Positions 16,425 through 24,479 of a DNA stretch of 64,000 bases are shown piece after piece. The notes under the pieces were generated by a model. The model saw only the letters and a program-made list of their open reading frames with translations. It was not told where the DNA came from and did no database searches. Each line of letters opens with the position of its first letter. Positions within the stretch are counted from its first letter, which is position 1. The stretch comes from Psychrobacter nivimaris. GTDB taxonomy: Bacteria > Pseudomonadota > Gammaproteobacteria > Pseudomonadales > Moraxellaceae. The stretch covers positions 62,001 to 126,000 of the forward strand of contig NZ_VZIZ01000007.1 in the NCBI RefSeq assembly GCF_009812035.1, written 5' to 3'. The translations under genes were made by a program, and so were the position numbers.

Positions 16425-17000
16425 TCAACTGTTAGCAAGGGTCAAGTTATGCCGATAATTATCTACGTCTTGATTAATAAACCCTATCAGGTAATCAATA
16501 TCATGCAGCATCCTCTCTTGATACTTGGACCATATCTGACTGTATGAGCTCGCTGACATATCGATACCACTAAAAAGTAAGCGGCCCTCAACTGAATATA
16601 GGGGCCACAAATTATATAGCTCAAAATGCAGTGTCATACGTGCCATTTTGTACGCTAACTCATACAGTGTATATTTAGACTTAGGTGCGCCTCTATCGTC
16701 CTCTAAGCAGTATTTAATCATGTTAGCTGCTAAGTGATTAATCACGTCATCAAACGACTCTGACCAATCATATAGCTCATTGTCGCCCCATACCAAGAGA
16801 GAGGCTAGTGCCTTACCTGTTTTGCTCTTGATCAACCCAATAGCAGCAGCTTTATCCTCCCAATTTACTTCAGGAGGCAAACCACCCTGACCAATATCAA
16901 ACTTAACTGTCTTGGCACCCATACCCTGCTTTAGCCAATCACCATGCTGCAATTCTAAGCGTGGGCTCGTGGCAAATCGTTGACTCAATATTTTATTCAT
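16425..17000 (-). CDS. Phage protein, possible late regulator, 191 aa
   Basis: No family is recognised with confidence. The protein is soluble, with an N-terminal part 'QHGDWLKQGMGAKTVKFD', a 'GLIKSKTGKALASLLVWGD' segment and helical Trp/Tyr-rich C-terminal half. It sits near the end of the early operon, just before tandem terminators and ahead of the late genes, which is where lambdoid phages encode the Q antiterminator. I therefore suggest, without domain support, that it activates late transcription. It overlaps the 53-aa upstream gene by 4 bases (ATGA). Confidence 0.6.
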   Translation of the reverse strand: MNKILSQRFATSPRLELQHGDWLKQGMGAKTVKFDIGQGGLPPEVNWEDKAAAIGLIKSKTGKALASLLVWGDNELYDWSESFDDVINHLAANMIKYCLEDDRGAPKSKYTLYELAYKMARMTLHFELYNLWPLYSVEGRLLFSGIDMSASSYSQIWSKYQERMLHDIDYLIGFINQDVDNYRHNLTLANS

Positions 17001-17158
17001 GCATCACACTCCAATGTAAACTGCTCTAAAAACTCATATTTGAATAACGGTTTGATAAAACCGTCTTGCTGGTAATGCACGTAGTGATCATCAACTCGTA
17101 GCACTAAGACGCGCTGCCCTGTCTCATTATTGATATAGATTTGGTCTTTGTTAATCAT
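16997..17158 (-). CDS. Small phage protein, 53 aa
   Basis: ATG 17158 has AGGTG five bases upstream; the stop overlaps the next start (ATGA), which supports a real gene. The peptide 'MINKDQIYINNETGQRVLVLRVDDHYV' suggests a small beta-rich domain similar to Tudor/SH3-like phage mini-proteins. Function unknown. Confidence 0.6.
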   Translation of the reverse strand: MINKDQIYINNETGQRVLVLRVDDHYVHYQQDGFIKPLFKYEFLEQFTLECDA

Positions 17159-17183
17159 GGCTGCACCTATATTTTTCTATACT

Positions 17184-17531
17184 TTAGAAATCTCGAATAT
17201 CCCAACCACCGCCATTTCTTTTGGTCTGCTTCATGATTGCAATAAACTTGAACGGGAACTTGTCAGCAGCGACTTTGATTTTCACTAAAGCGTCATCAGT
17301 CCAATGACCTTTAACTTCGTGTATCTCCAACTGACCATCTGAGCGCATGACCAAGAAATCAGGCTTATAAAACGTGTTGTCTGCTAGTCGTAGGTTGATA
17401 TTGTCGAAAGAGTAGTAAGAAATCTCACCTGCGCGCCGCTGCATTTCTAAATGCTGGGCATAGGCTTTCTCAGTGTTGTTCATCTTCCCCGTCTTCATGC
17501 GGCCTAATGCTTGTATGTTTTTATTCATCAC
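17184..17531 (-). CDS. DUF1064 family nuclease-like protein
   Basis: 115 aa. The order 'NNTEKAYAQHLEMQRRAGEI', 'NINLRLADNTFYKPDFLV', 'QLEIHEVKGHWTDDALVKIKVAADKFP' is the DUF1064 signature. The residues Asp in KPDF and Glu-x-Lys in HEVKG form a PD-(D/E)xK-type active site, and the family is related to phage Holliday-junction/endonuclease I enzymes. It probably resolves or trims DNA branches during replication or packaging. It overlaps the upstream gene by 4 bases. Confidence 0.8.
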   Translation of the reverse strand: MMNKNIQALGRMKTGKMNNTEKAYAQHLEMQRRAGEISYYSFDNINLRLADNTFYKPDFLVMRSDGQLEIHEVKGHWTDDALVKIKVAADKFPFKFIAIMKQTKRNGGGWDIRDF

Positions 17532-17725
17532 TTACCATCCTTTAAATTAATATCACCATATTCATGATCGTTAGCTTTGCCCTGCTCATCCCACTTAGCG
17601 TAGTCATCACAGGAAGGGTCGCCCTCAACCACTCTCACTCGACCAGACCAGCCTTGGTAAGCATAAATCGCTGTATCAAACGACTTTTGCAGTCCTAAGA
17701 CGTTGAGGCCTTTTGTGGTTTTCAT
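17528..17725 (-). CDS. Phage protein of unknown function, 65 aa
   Basis: A small acidic protein with start at ATG 17725 (AAGGTG lies 10 bases upstream; a GTG six bases earlier is also possible). No domain recognised. It overlaps the DUF1064 gene by 4 bases and is 12 bases from the zinc-binding-like gene upstream. Confidence 0.5.
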   Translation of the reverse strand: MKTTKGLNVLGLQKSFDTAIYAYQGWSGRVRVVEGDPSCDDYAKWDEQGKANDHEYGDINLKDGK

Positions 17726-17737
17726 GCTCACATCACC

Positions 17738-18058
17738 TTAACTAAGTAGAGCGTCGCAGCCTTCGCAAAATGTCGTCCGGCACTGGTGCGGCTCGTGATG
17801 ATATCCGCAGTCACCACATGTATAGCCAGGCTTAACTTCAATCACAACTCTATCTATCGCACTGTTTTTCCAGTCCGTAGTGTCGTACCCTGAGTCCCAT
17901 ATGCCGCAGTTCCACGGCAATAGAATCTCATTGTTTAAAATTCTAGTGACTAAAGATTTCTCTAGGCTGTAAACAACCAGCTTCCCTTTTGCATCTATAC
18001 GCGCGCTCTTAACCCATTTAGGCATGCCATTAAATGTCTCTTGCGTTAATTGCTTCAT
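17738..18058 (-). CDS. Phage protein with C-terminal zinc-binding-like tail
   Basis: 106 aa. The C-terminus has 'CGDCGYHHEPHQC' and 'CEGCD', two CxxC pairs likely to form a zinc ribbon. The middle 'GYDTTDWKNSAIDRV' is nearly the same as 'GYDTTNWQNSLIERE' in the plus-strand phage protein at 29235-29780, which also ends with a CxxC pair. The two are therefore related within one phage. The gene overlaps the DUF1376 gene by 4 bases. Function unknown. Confidence 0.65.
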   Translation of the reverse strand: MKQLTQETFNGMPKWVKSARIDAKGKLVVYSLEKSLVTRILNNEILLPWNCGIWDSGYDTTDWKNSAIDRVVIEVKPGYTCGDCGYHHEPHQCRTTFCEGCDALLS

Positions 18059-19056
18059 ACCGCCTCCTGCATCTGATTTAACAGCCTGTCGTAGGTCTCA
18101 TCTTGCATTTCGCCTGGCATATGCTGCTGGCTGATATGATCATAAGTCTGCTGGACACTCATACCGGGCAACGGCTCTTTCCATAAACCGTTTACCATGA
18201 CCGATGTACTGGGGTTTGGCTTAGCTTGAGTTGCTGGTTTGCTGTGACTAGGGTGATAGACGGCTGGCAGATCACTGTCATGGCCTTCTGATTTGCTAGC
18301 AGTGGTACCACTCCAATCTTCATTGTCGATGTTGAATCTAGCTGGCTGTGACTGAGCTTTAATTTTCTGCTGACGTATGTAATCGCGCTTGATCCAATCC
18401 GTGAGCACATCCTTGCGTCTGCCCTCAGTCCTGATGTATGAACCCTTTTGCTCTTCCTCAGCGTAGTAGTTTTTGAATTTTTTCAATTGATAATCGTAGT
18501 CTGCTTGACTGATGGCTGGTACTGGTGGTGCTCCTAGCATGAGCATGGCATTAATTTCAGTAAGCTCTGGATGAACCCAATCTGCAATCGAATCAATCAC
18601 TGAAAAATCACTCGCGCTATTATTATTACTATTCTTTGGTTCTTGGTTTATGGTTATTGGTTCTTGGTTAGGGTTATTTTGGCTTTTATTTGGCAACCCA
18701 TTAGAAACCGACTGGGTTTTTTCTGGGTTATTCTTACGAGGTCTGCCCCCTTTTTTGCCGTTTTCACGGTTTTTCTGAGCATTACCATGGTATTTAGTGA
18801 TCTCACAATCTATGCGTTTGTGCCTAAAACCGTCATCACACTCATAAAAGAAGTCATCTAAGGCGTTTTTAAGCATAGTTTCGTGTTCTGGGTTATCCAA
18901 CATTAAGCGACGCATAACCCAATGGGTTTTTTTAGGTATTGGTTTTTCGTCCATGTAATAGAGGTCTATTAGCATGCGGTAGATGTAATGCTCCATCGGT
19001 TTTAAGTGTTGAGTATCTTTACGATAGTCTTTGATGTTAAAGCTGTAATAGTGCAT
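18055..19056 (-). CDS. DUF1376 replication protein
   Basis: 333 aa. The N-terminus (MHYYSFNIKDYRKDTQHLKPMEHYIYRMLID) is DUF1376, the YdaU-type winged-helix domain in phage replication proteins. A low-complexity linker with Gln/Asn/Lys follows (about 105-145), then a DnaT-like helical region (YDYQLKKFKNYYAEEE ... DVLTDWIKRDYIRQQ near 195-235) and a disordered C-terminus. It probably initiates phage DNA synthesis by recruiting host helicase. No phage helicase gene is visible, which fits use of the host one. It shares one base with the Rha-like gene's end. Confidence 0.82.
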   Translation of the reverse strand: MHYYSFNIKDYRKDTQHLKPMEHYIYRMLIDLYYMDEKPIPKKTHWVMRRLMLDNPEHETMLKNALDDFFYECDDGFRHKRIDCEITKYHGNAQKNRENGKKGGRPRKNNPEKTQSVSNGLPNKSQNNPNQEPITINQEPKNSNNNSASDFSVIDSIADWVHPELTEINAMLMLGAPPVPAISQADYDYQLKKFKNYYAEEEQKGSYIRTEGRRKDVLTDWIKRDYIRQQKIKAQSQPARFNIDNEDWSGTTASKSEGHDSDLPAVYHPSHSKPATQAKPNPSTSVMVNGLWKEPLPGMSVQQTYDHISQQHMPGEMQDETYDRLLNQMQEAV

Positions 19057-19796
19057 TACACGGCCTCCAATTCTCTTGAACGTTCTTGCTGTAGTAGTTT
19101 GGCTATCTGAGTGACTCCCGAAGGCGTGAATCTAACTTTGGGCGCTGTACGGTCACGACCATCGCCACCAATGAAGCAAGATAGCTTCTGTGTGACAAAT
19201 CCTTGATCAATACGGTGCGAATAAGCATTAAGGGCGCCTGAGTGGTCCCGATACATAAAGCGTGCACTCATAGGCTTGTCTGGGTTAGTACACCAGGCTA
19301 CAAACTCGTTTTGGCCCATACCTACCGCTTTTGCAGTCTCACGAATACCAGTTGAGCCTTTTGAGTGACTAATGGCGTCTAATGCGGCTGCTTTTGGCTG
19401 TAGTTGCTTGATTTCAGCATTGGCGCGCTCTTTTGCCTCCTCACTCATGACTAGTGCTTTTAACGCTGATAAATAGTCTTGTGGTAGTGCGACGACTGGT
19501 GCCGCAATTTGCTGCTCTAGTTCTGCCCAACGACGGTTTATGCGAATGCGCAAGTTTCTGTTATAGCCAGTCATCAGATCGATAGTTTGCTCCTTGGTCA
19601 GTAGGAACTCTCTGTAGGTCTGACCGTTATCTGCTGTGTAAAACGACTCTCCAATTATGGATAGTGATTCTTGAGCAAGGGTTTCATTAAGCAGCTCGAT
19701 ATCGCGAATGACATGACCATGTTGCTTATCGGCTAGCTTCGCTATTTCACGACTACTCATTGTTTTGTCTGTTGTTTGCATCATTTGAATATTCAT
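19056..19796 (-). CDS. Rha-family/KilA-C antirepressor
   Basis: 246 aa. The N-terminal half ('MSSREIAKLADKQHGHVIRDIELL', 'YREFLLTKEQTIDLMTGYN') is the Rha/pRha regulatory domain. The C-terminal half contains the KilA-C/ANT pattern ('KAAALDAISHSKGSTGIRETAKAVGMGQNEFVAWC'). Such proteins are phage regulators or antirepressors, sometimes interfering with growth. It lies in the leftward early operon before the replication gene. Confidence 0.85.
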   Translation of the reverse strand: MNIQMMQTTDKTMSSREIAKLADKQHGHVIRDIELLNETLAQESLSIIGESFYTADNGQTYREFLLTKEQTIDLMTGYNRNLRIRINRRWAELEQQIAAPVVALPQDYLSALKALVMSEEAKERANAEIKQLQPKAAALDAISHSKGSTGIRETAKAVGMGQNEFVAWCTNPDKPMSARFMYRDHSGALNAYSHRIDQGFVTQKLSCFIGGDGRDRTAPKVRFTPSGVTQIAKLLQQERSRELEAV

Positions 19797-19865
19797 CGTA
19801 TAATTTCCTTCTTAGTAAGCGTTTTAAGTAGTGAGCCCATTTCAGTTAGAGCTGATTTGGGTTTT

Positions 19866-20366
19866 TTATTGCTTGTCCATCGCGTAGCGCACAGCTTTTT
19901 GGTTTTTACCTGTGGTCATATTTACCGTGTAACCCAGCTCGCGAATCTGGCCAATGATGTTGCTTAGATAAACTTGCGACAGACTCCAGTCAGATACGTC
20001 GTAAAAACCCTTGTCCCGCAGTATTTCTAAAACCTCTTGACCCTTAGCGGTCGGCATCTCTGTAGCTGTTTTTGGTCTGCCTACTGATTTCTTTTTCTTA
20101 ACCCGTGTCTTGGCGGTGCCTTGCTTGAGGTTTTTTAGAGCTTGCTCGTGCTCCGCTTTGGCTTTTTTGATACCTCTTTCGCGCTCACCGTCCATGGCCG
20201 GATTAAAAATAGGTTTATCGCCTGATACGAATTTGCGCTTTTGCTTCGGGTCATCCAAATCTATAAAGCCGTTTTTGCGCTTAAATGCCTTGATTGCGTA
20301 TTCAGGCGTTCCGCTAGTTTTCGGGTAACGACTCAGTGGCTGAAACTGCATTTCTTTTTGTTCCAT
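19866..20366 (-). CDS. Phage basic protein, possible DNA-binding, 166 aa
   Basis: A highly basic product: residues about 70-105 are rich in Lys (KKAKAEHEQALKNLKQG and KTRVKKKKSVGRPK), an AT-hook-like GRPK sits in the middle, and the C-terminus (about 115-166) resembles a winged helix ('VSDWSLSQVYLSNIIGQIRELGYTV'). The family is unknown. It may be a nucleic-acid-binding early regulator. It lies 3 bases from the membrane protein gene upstream. Confidence 0.6.
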   Translation of the reverse strand: MEQKEMQFQPLSRYPKTSGTPEYAIKAFKRKNGFIDLDDPKQKRKFVSGDKPIFNPAMDGERERGIKKAKAEHEQALKNLKQGTAKTRVKKKKSVGRPKTATEMPTAKGQEVLEILRDKGFYDVSDWSLSQVYLSNIIGQIRELGYTVNMTTGKNQKAVRYAMDKQ

Positions 20367-20369
20367 GAC

Positions 20370-20582
20370 CTACCCCGCGAAATGAATAAGTGTATAAATA
20401 GCAATGGCTGCACAAGCAATCATGAAGATGATTTCTTTCATACTGTGCCAAAATTGCATATTTACTGATTGCTTACGGTCGTTTTCTTTCTTGATGGTTT
20501 TCATGTTTTGAGCCTTGAGTTTCTTTTGCTCGTCTTGAGCATCGATTGCTAATTCGAGATATGCGCCGTGCTCACTTTTCAT
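20370..20582 (-). CDS. Small membrane protein, 70 aa
   Basis: The N-terminal 50 residues are charged and helical, followed by one C-terminal membrane segment (EIIFMIACAAIAIYTLIHF). This is a tail-anchored inner membrane protein. It overlaps the Cys-rich small gene upstream by 4 bases (ATGA). Position in an early phage operon hints at a host-interaction role, but function is unknown. Confidence 0.6.
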   Translation of the reverse strand: MKSEHGAYLELAIDAQDEQKKLKAQNMKTIKKENDRKQSVNMQFWHSMKEIIFMIACAAIAIYTLIHFAG

Positions 20583-20743
20583 TTTCCTGCTCCTTGTCTG
20601 GTTCGCTGCTCTTGCATCATCTGTGCGTGACGGTCTGCTTCGTCGTTTGCTCTATCGTCGAAGTCGGTGCCGTGATACTTGGTCGATGGGTGACAGCACA
20701 TATCGCTATCAGCTAATTGGTTTGGGCAGTCGTTACAAGTCAT
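20579..20743 (-). CDS. Cys-rich small phage protein, 54 aa
   Basis: ATG 20743 follows AAGGAGTGAGCT, a strong ribosome site; the stop overlaps the next ATG. The N-terminus MTCNDCPNQLADSDMCCHP has a CxxC pair and a CC, giving a probable zinc knuckle. It overlaps the CII-like gene's end by 4 bases. Function unknown; it is typical of small phage Zn proteins. Confidence 0.65.
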   Translation of the reverse strand: MTCNDCPNQLADSDMCCHPSTKYHGTDFDDRANDEADRHAQMMQEQRTRQGAGK

Positions 20744-21129
20744 AGCTCACTCCTTGGCTGGTACGTGCCCTCTGCTATTTGCATAGCTGCATCTGCATGT
20801 AAAAAATCATCAACATCTATTGATCGGTTCATTCCGAGCTTTGCCATACCAAACAGCCAGCTAACATGCTCTTTGGCATAGCACTGCATATCTTTATCGA
20901 CGACCTTTAAGCCGCAAGCAGCAAGCAGGTGACAAAGACGCTCTATGTCACTGTGTTTTGCTGTGCCATGCGCTGTTTTCATTTTAGTGATGCCAGTGGT
21001 ATCAATGCCGATGCAGTCAGCTACAGTTTGTTGCCCTGTAGCGTCAATCGCTTGCAGGATTTGCATTTGCATATTGCGTGACCATGCAGCCTGCTCAAGC
21101 GATAATTGATTTGTGGACTTGGTTGTCAT
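20740..21129 (-). CDS. CII-like transcription regulator
   Basis: Start at ATG 21129. The 129-aa product contains 'QILQAIDATGQQTVADCIGIDTTGITKMK', a helix-turn-helix with the phage CII pattern, followed by 'IERLCHLLAACGLKVVDKDM', close to lambda CII 'LLAVLEWGVVDDDM'. In lambda CII activates the repressor and integrase promoters. It lies directly after the Cro-like gene, as in lambda. Confidence 0.8.
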   Translation of the reverse strand: MTTKSTNQLSLEQAAWSRNMQMQILQAIDATGQQTVADCIGIDTTGITKMKTAHGTAKHSDIERLCHLLAACGLKVVDKDMQCYAKEHVSWLFGMAKLGMNRSIDVDDFLHADAAMQIAEGTYQPRSEL

Positions 21130-21131
21130 GA

Positions 21132-21341
21132 TTAGGCTTCCTCTGGTTCGTTTTGACATAGTTCTTGATGGGCTTTTAGAAGCGCTGCTCCATTGACGTA
21201 TGTAAGGTGTGGTTTAGGTTTGCCGCTCTTAAGATCGCTAATAACGCCTTGATGAACGCCGGTGATTTCTTGCAGTTCTAGCTGCGTCCGACCTTCTAAA
21301 AGGTCTCGAACAATAGCTTTCCAGTTAATAGTATTAATCAT
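21132..21341 (-). CDS. Cro-like repressor
   Basis: 69 aa with a small helix-turn-helix: 'IVRDLLEGRTQLELQEITGVHQGVISDLKSGK'. It is the first gene of the leftward lytic operon and is divergent from the CI gene, 115 bases away, across three operator sites. The position and size match a Cro-type repressor. It probably binds the same operators as CI. Confidence 0.82.
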   Translation of the reverse strand: MINTINWKAIVRDLLEGRTQLELQEITGVHQGVISDLKSGKPKPHLTYVNGAALLKAHQELCQNEPEEA

Positions 21342-21370
21342 AAATATCGCTCCAACGTTTAATAATAATC

Positions 21371-21399
21371 ATAATATCGTAATTACGTTATTTAATCAA
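21371..21399 (-). promoter_or_regulatory. Leftward lytic promoter (cro promoter)
   Basis: On the minus strand -35 TTGATT (21399-21394), 17-bp spacer and -10 TATTAT (21376-21371) lie just upstream of the Cro-like gene. Operator A1 fills the spacer, so bound repressor would block polymerase. Confidence 0.7.
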
Positions 21400-21437
21400 A
21401 CGTCAAAACGATATTTATTTGTATCATAATTACGATA
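21375..21437. promoter_or_regulatory. Three CI/Cro operators between cro and cI
   Basis: Sites at 21375-21390 (TATCGTAATTACGTTA), 21398-21413 (reverse: TATCGTTTTGACGTTT) and 21422-21437 (TATCATAATTACGATA). Centres are 23-24 bp apart, like lambda OR1-OR3. The second is weakest (12 of 16 matches with the first). Same motif recurs at 25428-25516. Confidence 0.75.
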
Positions 21438-21456
21438 ATTTATAAGGGGTGCGGAA

Positions 21457-22197
21457 ATGAATATCGAAAGTCTTGGAGATAGGGTTAAAAAAGCCCGTAA
21501 ACATGCAGGGCTAACCCAAGTGCAACTTGCAAAGAAAGTTAAAACATCACAAGGTGCTATATCGGATATTGAGAATGGCAGAAACAAAGAGTCATCAAGT
21601 TTGTACGATATAGCCAAATCTACTGGTGTGAGTGCAGACTGGTTGATTAACAACCACGGTGAAATGCTAGATACACCTAAAACCGCATCTATTGATGAAT
21701 TAAGAGCACAAATAGACCAGATGCAAAGTAAAGGTGAGGATGGTTTGTTAAACATCCCTGTCGATACTCAGCGTGTAGCTATGACAGAAAATCCAAGTAT
21801 GGTACCTATATTGAGCTGGGTTGCCGCAGGCAGTTGGTCTAATGTCGAGGCTGTAACCTTTGATGACGCCATAGGGCGAGTATCAAGGCCAGCCAAATTA
21901 TCAAAAAATGGCTTTGCTTTAATCGTGCGCGGTGAAAGCATGCTTCCTAAGTTTGACCCAGGCGATATTATCTACGTAGAACCGGAAACGGGATTATTTG
22001 CATTAAAGAATAACGATCTTGTGATAGTTCAATGTAATGACGATACAGAGGCCACATTCAAGCAGCTAGTAATAGGTGAGACATCAAAAGATATGTATTT
22101 AAGGCCGCTCAATCCAAACTGGCATGAGCAACGAATGATGCCGATGGGCGATTGCAACTTAGTAGGCAAAGTGATTGGTAAATATGTCGAATACTAA
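21457..22197 (+). CDS. CI-type prophage repressor (LexA-like, S24 peptidase)
   Basis: 246 aa. Residues 6-64 form the Xre helix-turn-helix ('ARKHAGLTQVQLAKKVKTS'). The C-terminal S24 domain has the self-cleavage site Ala124-Gly125 in WVAAGSW, catalytic Ser161 in GESMLPKF and Lys202 in ATFKQL. All catalytic residues are present, so the prophage should be inducible through RecA-stimulated cleavage. AAGGGG precedes the ATG. It faces the Cro-like gene and probably binds the seven operators, maintaining lysogeny. Confidence 0.95.
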   Translation: MNIESLGDRVKKARKHAGLTQVQLAKKVKTSQGAISDIENGRNKESSSLYDIAKSTGVSADWLINNHGEMLDTPKTASIDELRAQIDQMQSKGEDGLLNIPVDTQRVAMTENPSMVPILSWVAAGSWSNVEAVTFDDAIGRVSRPAKLSKNGFALIVRGESMLPKFDPGDIIYVEPETGLFALKNNDLVIVQCNDDTEATFKQLVIGETSKDMYLRPLNPNWHEQRMMPMGDCNLVGKVIGKYVEY

Positions 22198-22250
22198 TGG
22201 TTGGGTGTATATATGGACTCTCCACTTCCTAAAACACGCCAAGCCAGTCG

Positions 22251-22277
22251 ACACGCTACCATTGGGATGGTGCGTGT
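22251..22277 (+). other. Hairpin between cI and the lipoprotein gene
   Basis: ACACGC-T-ACCAT, loop TGGG, ATGGT-GCGTGT gives an 11-bp stem with one bulge. No T run follows. It may stabilise or attenuate the cI transcript before the cargo genes. Confidence 0.4.
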
Positions 22278-22318
22278 ATCGTGAGGCGTTGGATTGGGAT
22301 TGATACAAGGATGTAGTT

Positions 22319-22711
22319 ATGCGAATCAATATGTCCAGGTGGTTAATTGGCACTGCTGCACTGTTCTTAGCTGCCTGCACTCCTTCCCAAGATAGAAGTT
22401 ACGCTAGTAAGTTCGTTTCTGGTAATACTGTGGTAAATGAAGTGTTTTGGGGTGTTGATCACAAGACGCCTTACCCTTTCACCACATCAGGCGAGATATT
22501 GTGTGTCTATTACCCTGATTTTGGCATTGAGGTGTATTTTGAACCTGCAGGCTATAGTAAAGACTCATCTATCGGTACACCGCTCAATAAGGCCGCTGCT
22601 AAGGCTCTGAAGCGCGATGGCATGAAACCTAATGTGCCTTATAGTATTAAGGAAGGTGCTGACTTGAGTGAAGCTGTGCAGGTTGGGTTGAGGGTTTGTG
22701 GTAAACAGTAA
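22319..22711 (+). CDS. Prophage lipoprotein, DUF2511-like
   Basis: 130 aa, with AAGGATG upstream. The N-terminus has a signal peptide with lipobox LAAC (residues about 17-20). The mature part has 'YPFTTSGEILCVYYPDFGIEVYFEP' and a late Cys ('VGLRVCGKQ'), resembling the small DUF2511 (YebY-type) family; two Cys may form a disulfide. It sits directly after cI in the same direction, where lysogenic conversion genes are common; an outer-surface or superinfection-exclusion role is inferred only from position. Confidence 0.7.
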   Translation: MRINMSRWLIGTAALFLAACTPSQDRSYASKFVSGNTVVNEVFWGVDHKTPYPFTTSGEILCVYYPDFGIEVYFEPAGYSKDSSIGTPLNKAAAKALKRDGMKPNVPYSIKEGADLSEAVQVGLRVCGKQ

Positions 22712-22777
22712 ACTGTACTTACCAAGAGTAATTGATCTTAAATACGCTCATTAAATACTTCAAAGTTGGACGAATAA

Positions 22778-24472
22778 ATGGCTTATCCACAAAAATATAA
22801 AACGAGAATCGTAAGTATAGAGTTTACTGATAAGAAATTCAGGAAACTAAAAGGGTTGTTCTTGCCTATTTCAGAGAGAATAACTTTAATAGCAGGCCAT
22901 AATGGAATAGGGAAATCGACAATATTAGGTCTTCTAGCAAACGCATCTGGCTTTACTGAGAAAAAACACCGCAGCTTATTTGGTTGGACGTATCAAGCTA
23001 AATTCAATGAGATATTTCACATTGATGACAACGAATACAAAGAAAAAAGAAGTGAAAAACCTTATGTACATATAAAATATGAAATTACAGATGGAAATAA
23101 AATCCATGAGTTTCAAAAAATATGTAGCATAACTAAAGTCAACGATGACAGATATAGGGTTATACCTAGAAGCGCTTCAGGTCTCGATGTAATAGACCAT
23201 GGAATAGGCAAAGATTCAAAAGTGCCATTACCTACAATATATTTAGGTATGACAAGGGTAGCACCAAGTGCAGAGTTCTCTATGAGTCTTGTACGTTCTA
23301 CAGAAAATAGATCATTTGAAGAAAAAGATAAAATATATTTTTTAGATAAGTATAATTTAGTTATGGATAGCATGCTTTCTATCGACACAAAAATGATGGA
23401 TGTTGGGGTCCAAAATACTAGAAAAAAAATGAAAGTACCTGATCTTGGACATAATCCTTTGGGCATATCCACTGGTCAGGATTCACTAATGACGATAATA
23501 ACTGCTTTAGCTTCCTTCAATGCTCTTGAAAGAGATAATGATGCTGACTATAAGGGAGGGGTGCTTATTATAGATGAGCTAGACGCTGGACTTCATCCCC
23601 ACGCTCAGCAAAAATTGATAGAAATGCTAAAAAAAGAATGTAGAAGATTGCGGATTCAGCTTATAGCAACGACACATTCTTTATTCATGTTGCGAAGTAT
23701 CTTAAAAGATAATAGTAATCAGAAAAAATCAGGACATACCTATGATTCTGTTATATACCTAAAAGACACTAAAAGGCCTTATTTAGAACAAAATTTAGAT
23801 TACGACATTATAGAGCAGGATATGTTCTTAACGAGTCCAACTAAGACAACCAATAAACTGAAGCCAAAAATATATTTTGAGGATGATGAAGCGAAGTGGT
23901 TTTTTGAGGAGATAATAAACTACTGTGAATCTAATCACAACAAAAGAATATCAGATAAATTCGAGTTAGTTTCGATTAAGCTTGGTTGTGATACTTTAAT
24001 GAAATTATGTAATGCTGACGAATACTTTAAATCTACAATAGTAATTTTTGATAATGACTTTAATAATAACTCTAAACAGAAATTCATAGATGAAAATCGC
24101 AATGCGGTTGTTTTACCAGCTACATCTGAGCAAAATACAAATACTGAAAATAGAGAAAAGACTGTACAAGCTCTAATACACTCTCTATTAAACAGATTGG
24201 TGTGTGATGATAATATAGACGACTTCATAGAGCTTTTTATGAGAGAACAAGGCTTGACTACAAACTTTATAGCATCGAACTTGCTTCTAAAAAAACACGA
24301 AGATATTTACAATCGAGAAAAGGCTAAAGTTTGGTTCAAGGATCATGTAGAAGACTTAGATCATTATAGTATAGGGAGGCTTTGGTGTATAATAAATGAA
24401 CCTGAAGCCTTGGATTTTTTTAACAAGCTTAATACTGCCATTGACAGTATTCCTAAGATTACCAGTCATTGA
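22778..24472 (+). CDS. OLD-like AAA ATPase with C-terminal TOPRIM-like domain
   Basis: 564 aa. Walker A GHNGIGKST is at 40-48, an ABC-type signature GISTGQDS near 229-236, Walker B VLIIDELDAGLHP near 262-274 and the H-loop ATTHS near 296. The C-terminal third has KIYFEDDEAKWF (Glu, about 363-374) and VIFDNDF (Asp-x-Asp, about 422-428), which fit a TOPRIM nuclease core. OLD-family proteins and relatives act against phages. The gene is clearly more AT-rich than its neighbours, indicating recent acquisition. It is followed 7 bases later by a DNA methylase. Confidence 0.82.
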   Translation: MAYPQKYKTRIVSIEFTDKKFRKLKGLFLPISERITLIAGHNGIGKSTILGLLANASGFTEKKHRSLFGWTYQAKFNEIFHIDDNEYKEKRSEKPYVHIKYEITDGNKIHEFQKICSITKVNDDRYRVIPRSASGLDVIDHGIGKDSKVPLPTIYLGMTRVAPSAEFSMSLVRSTENRSFEEKDKIYFLDKYNLVMDSMLSIDTKMMDVGVQNTRKKMKVPDLGHNPLGISTGQDSLMTIITALASFNALERDNDADYKGGVLIIDELDAGLHPHAQQKLIEMLKKECRRLRIQLIATTHSLFMLRSILKDNSNQKKSGHTYDSVIYLKDTKRPYLEQNLDYDIIEQDMFLTSPTKTTNKLKPKIYFEDDEAKWFFEEIINYCESNHNKRISDKFELVSIKLGCDTLMKLCNADEYFKSTIVIFDNDFNNNSKQKFIDENRNAVVLPATSEQNTNTENREKTVQALIHSLLNRLVCDDNIDDFIELFMREQGLTTNFIASNLLLKKHEDIYNREKAKVWFKDHVEDLDHYSIGRLWCIINEPEALDFFNKLNTAIDSIPKITSH

Positions 24473-24479
24473 GTTAATT

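Noticed and set aside
24396..24479. Longer start for the DNA methylase
   Set aside because: It would lie within the ATPase coding region; the family begins at MKRSLSPLRYPGGK.
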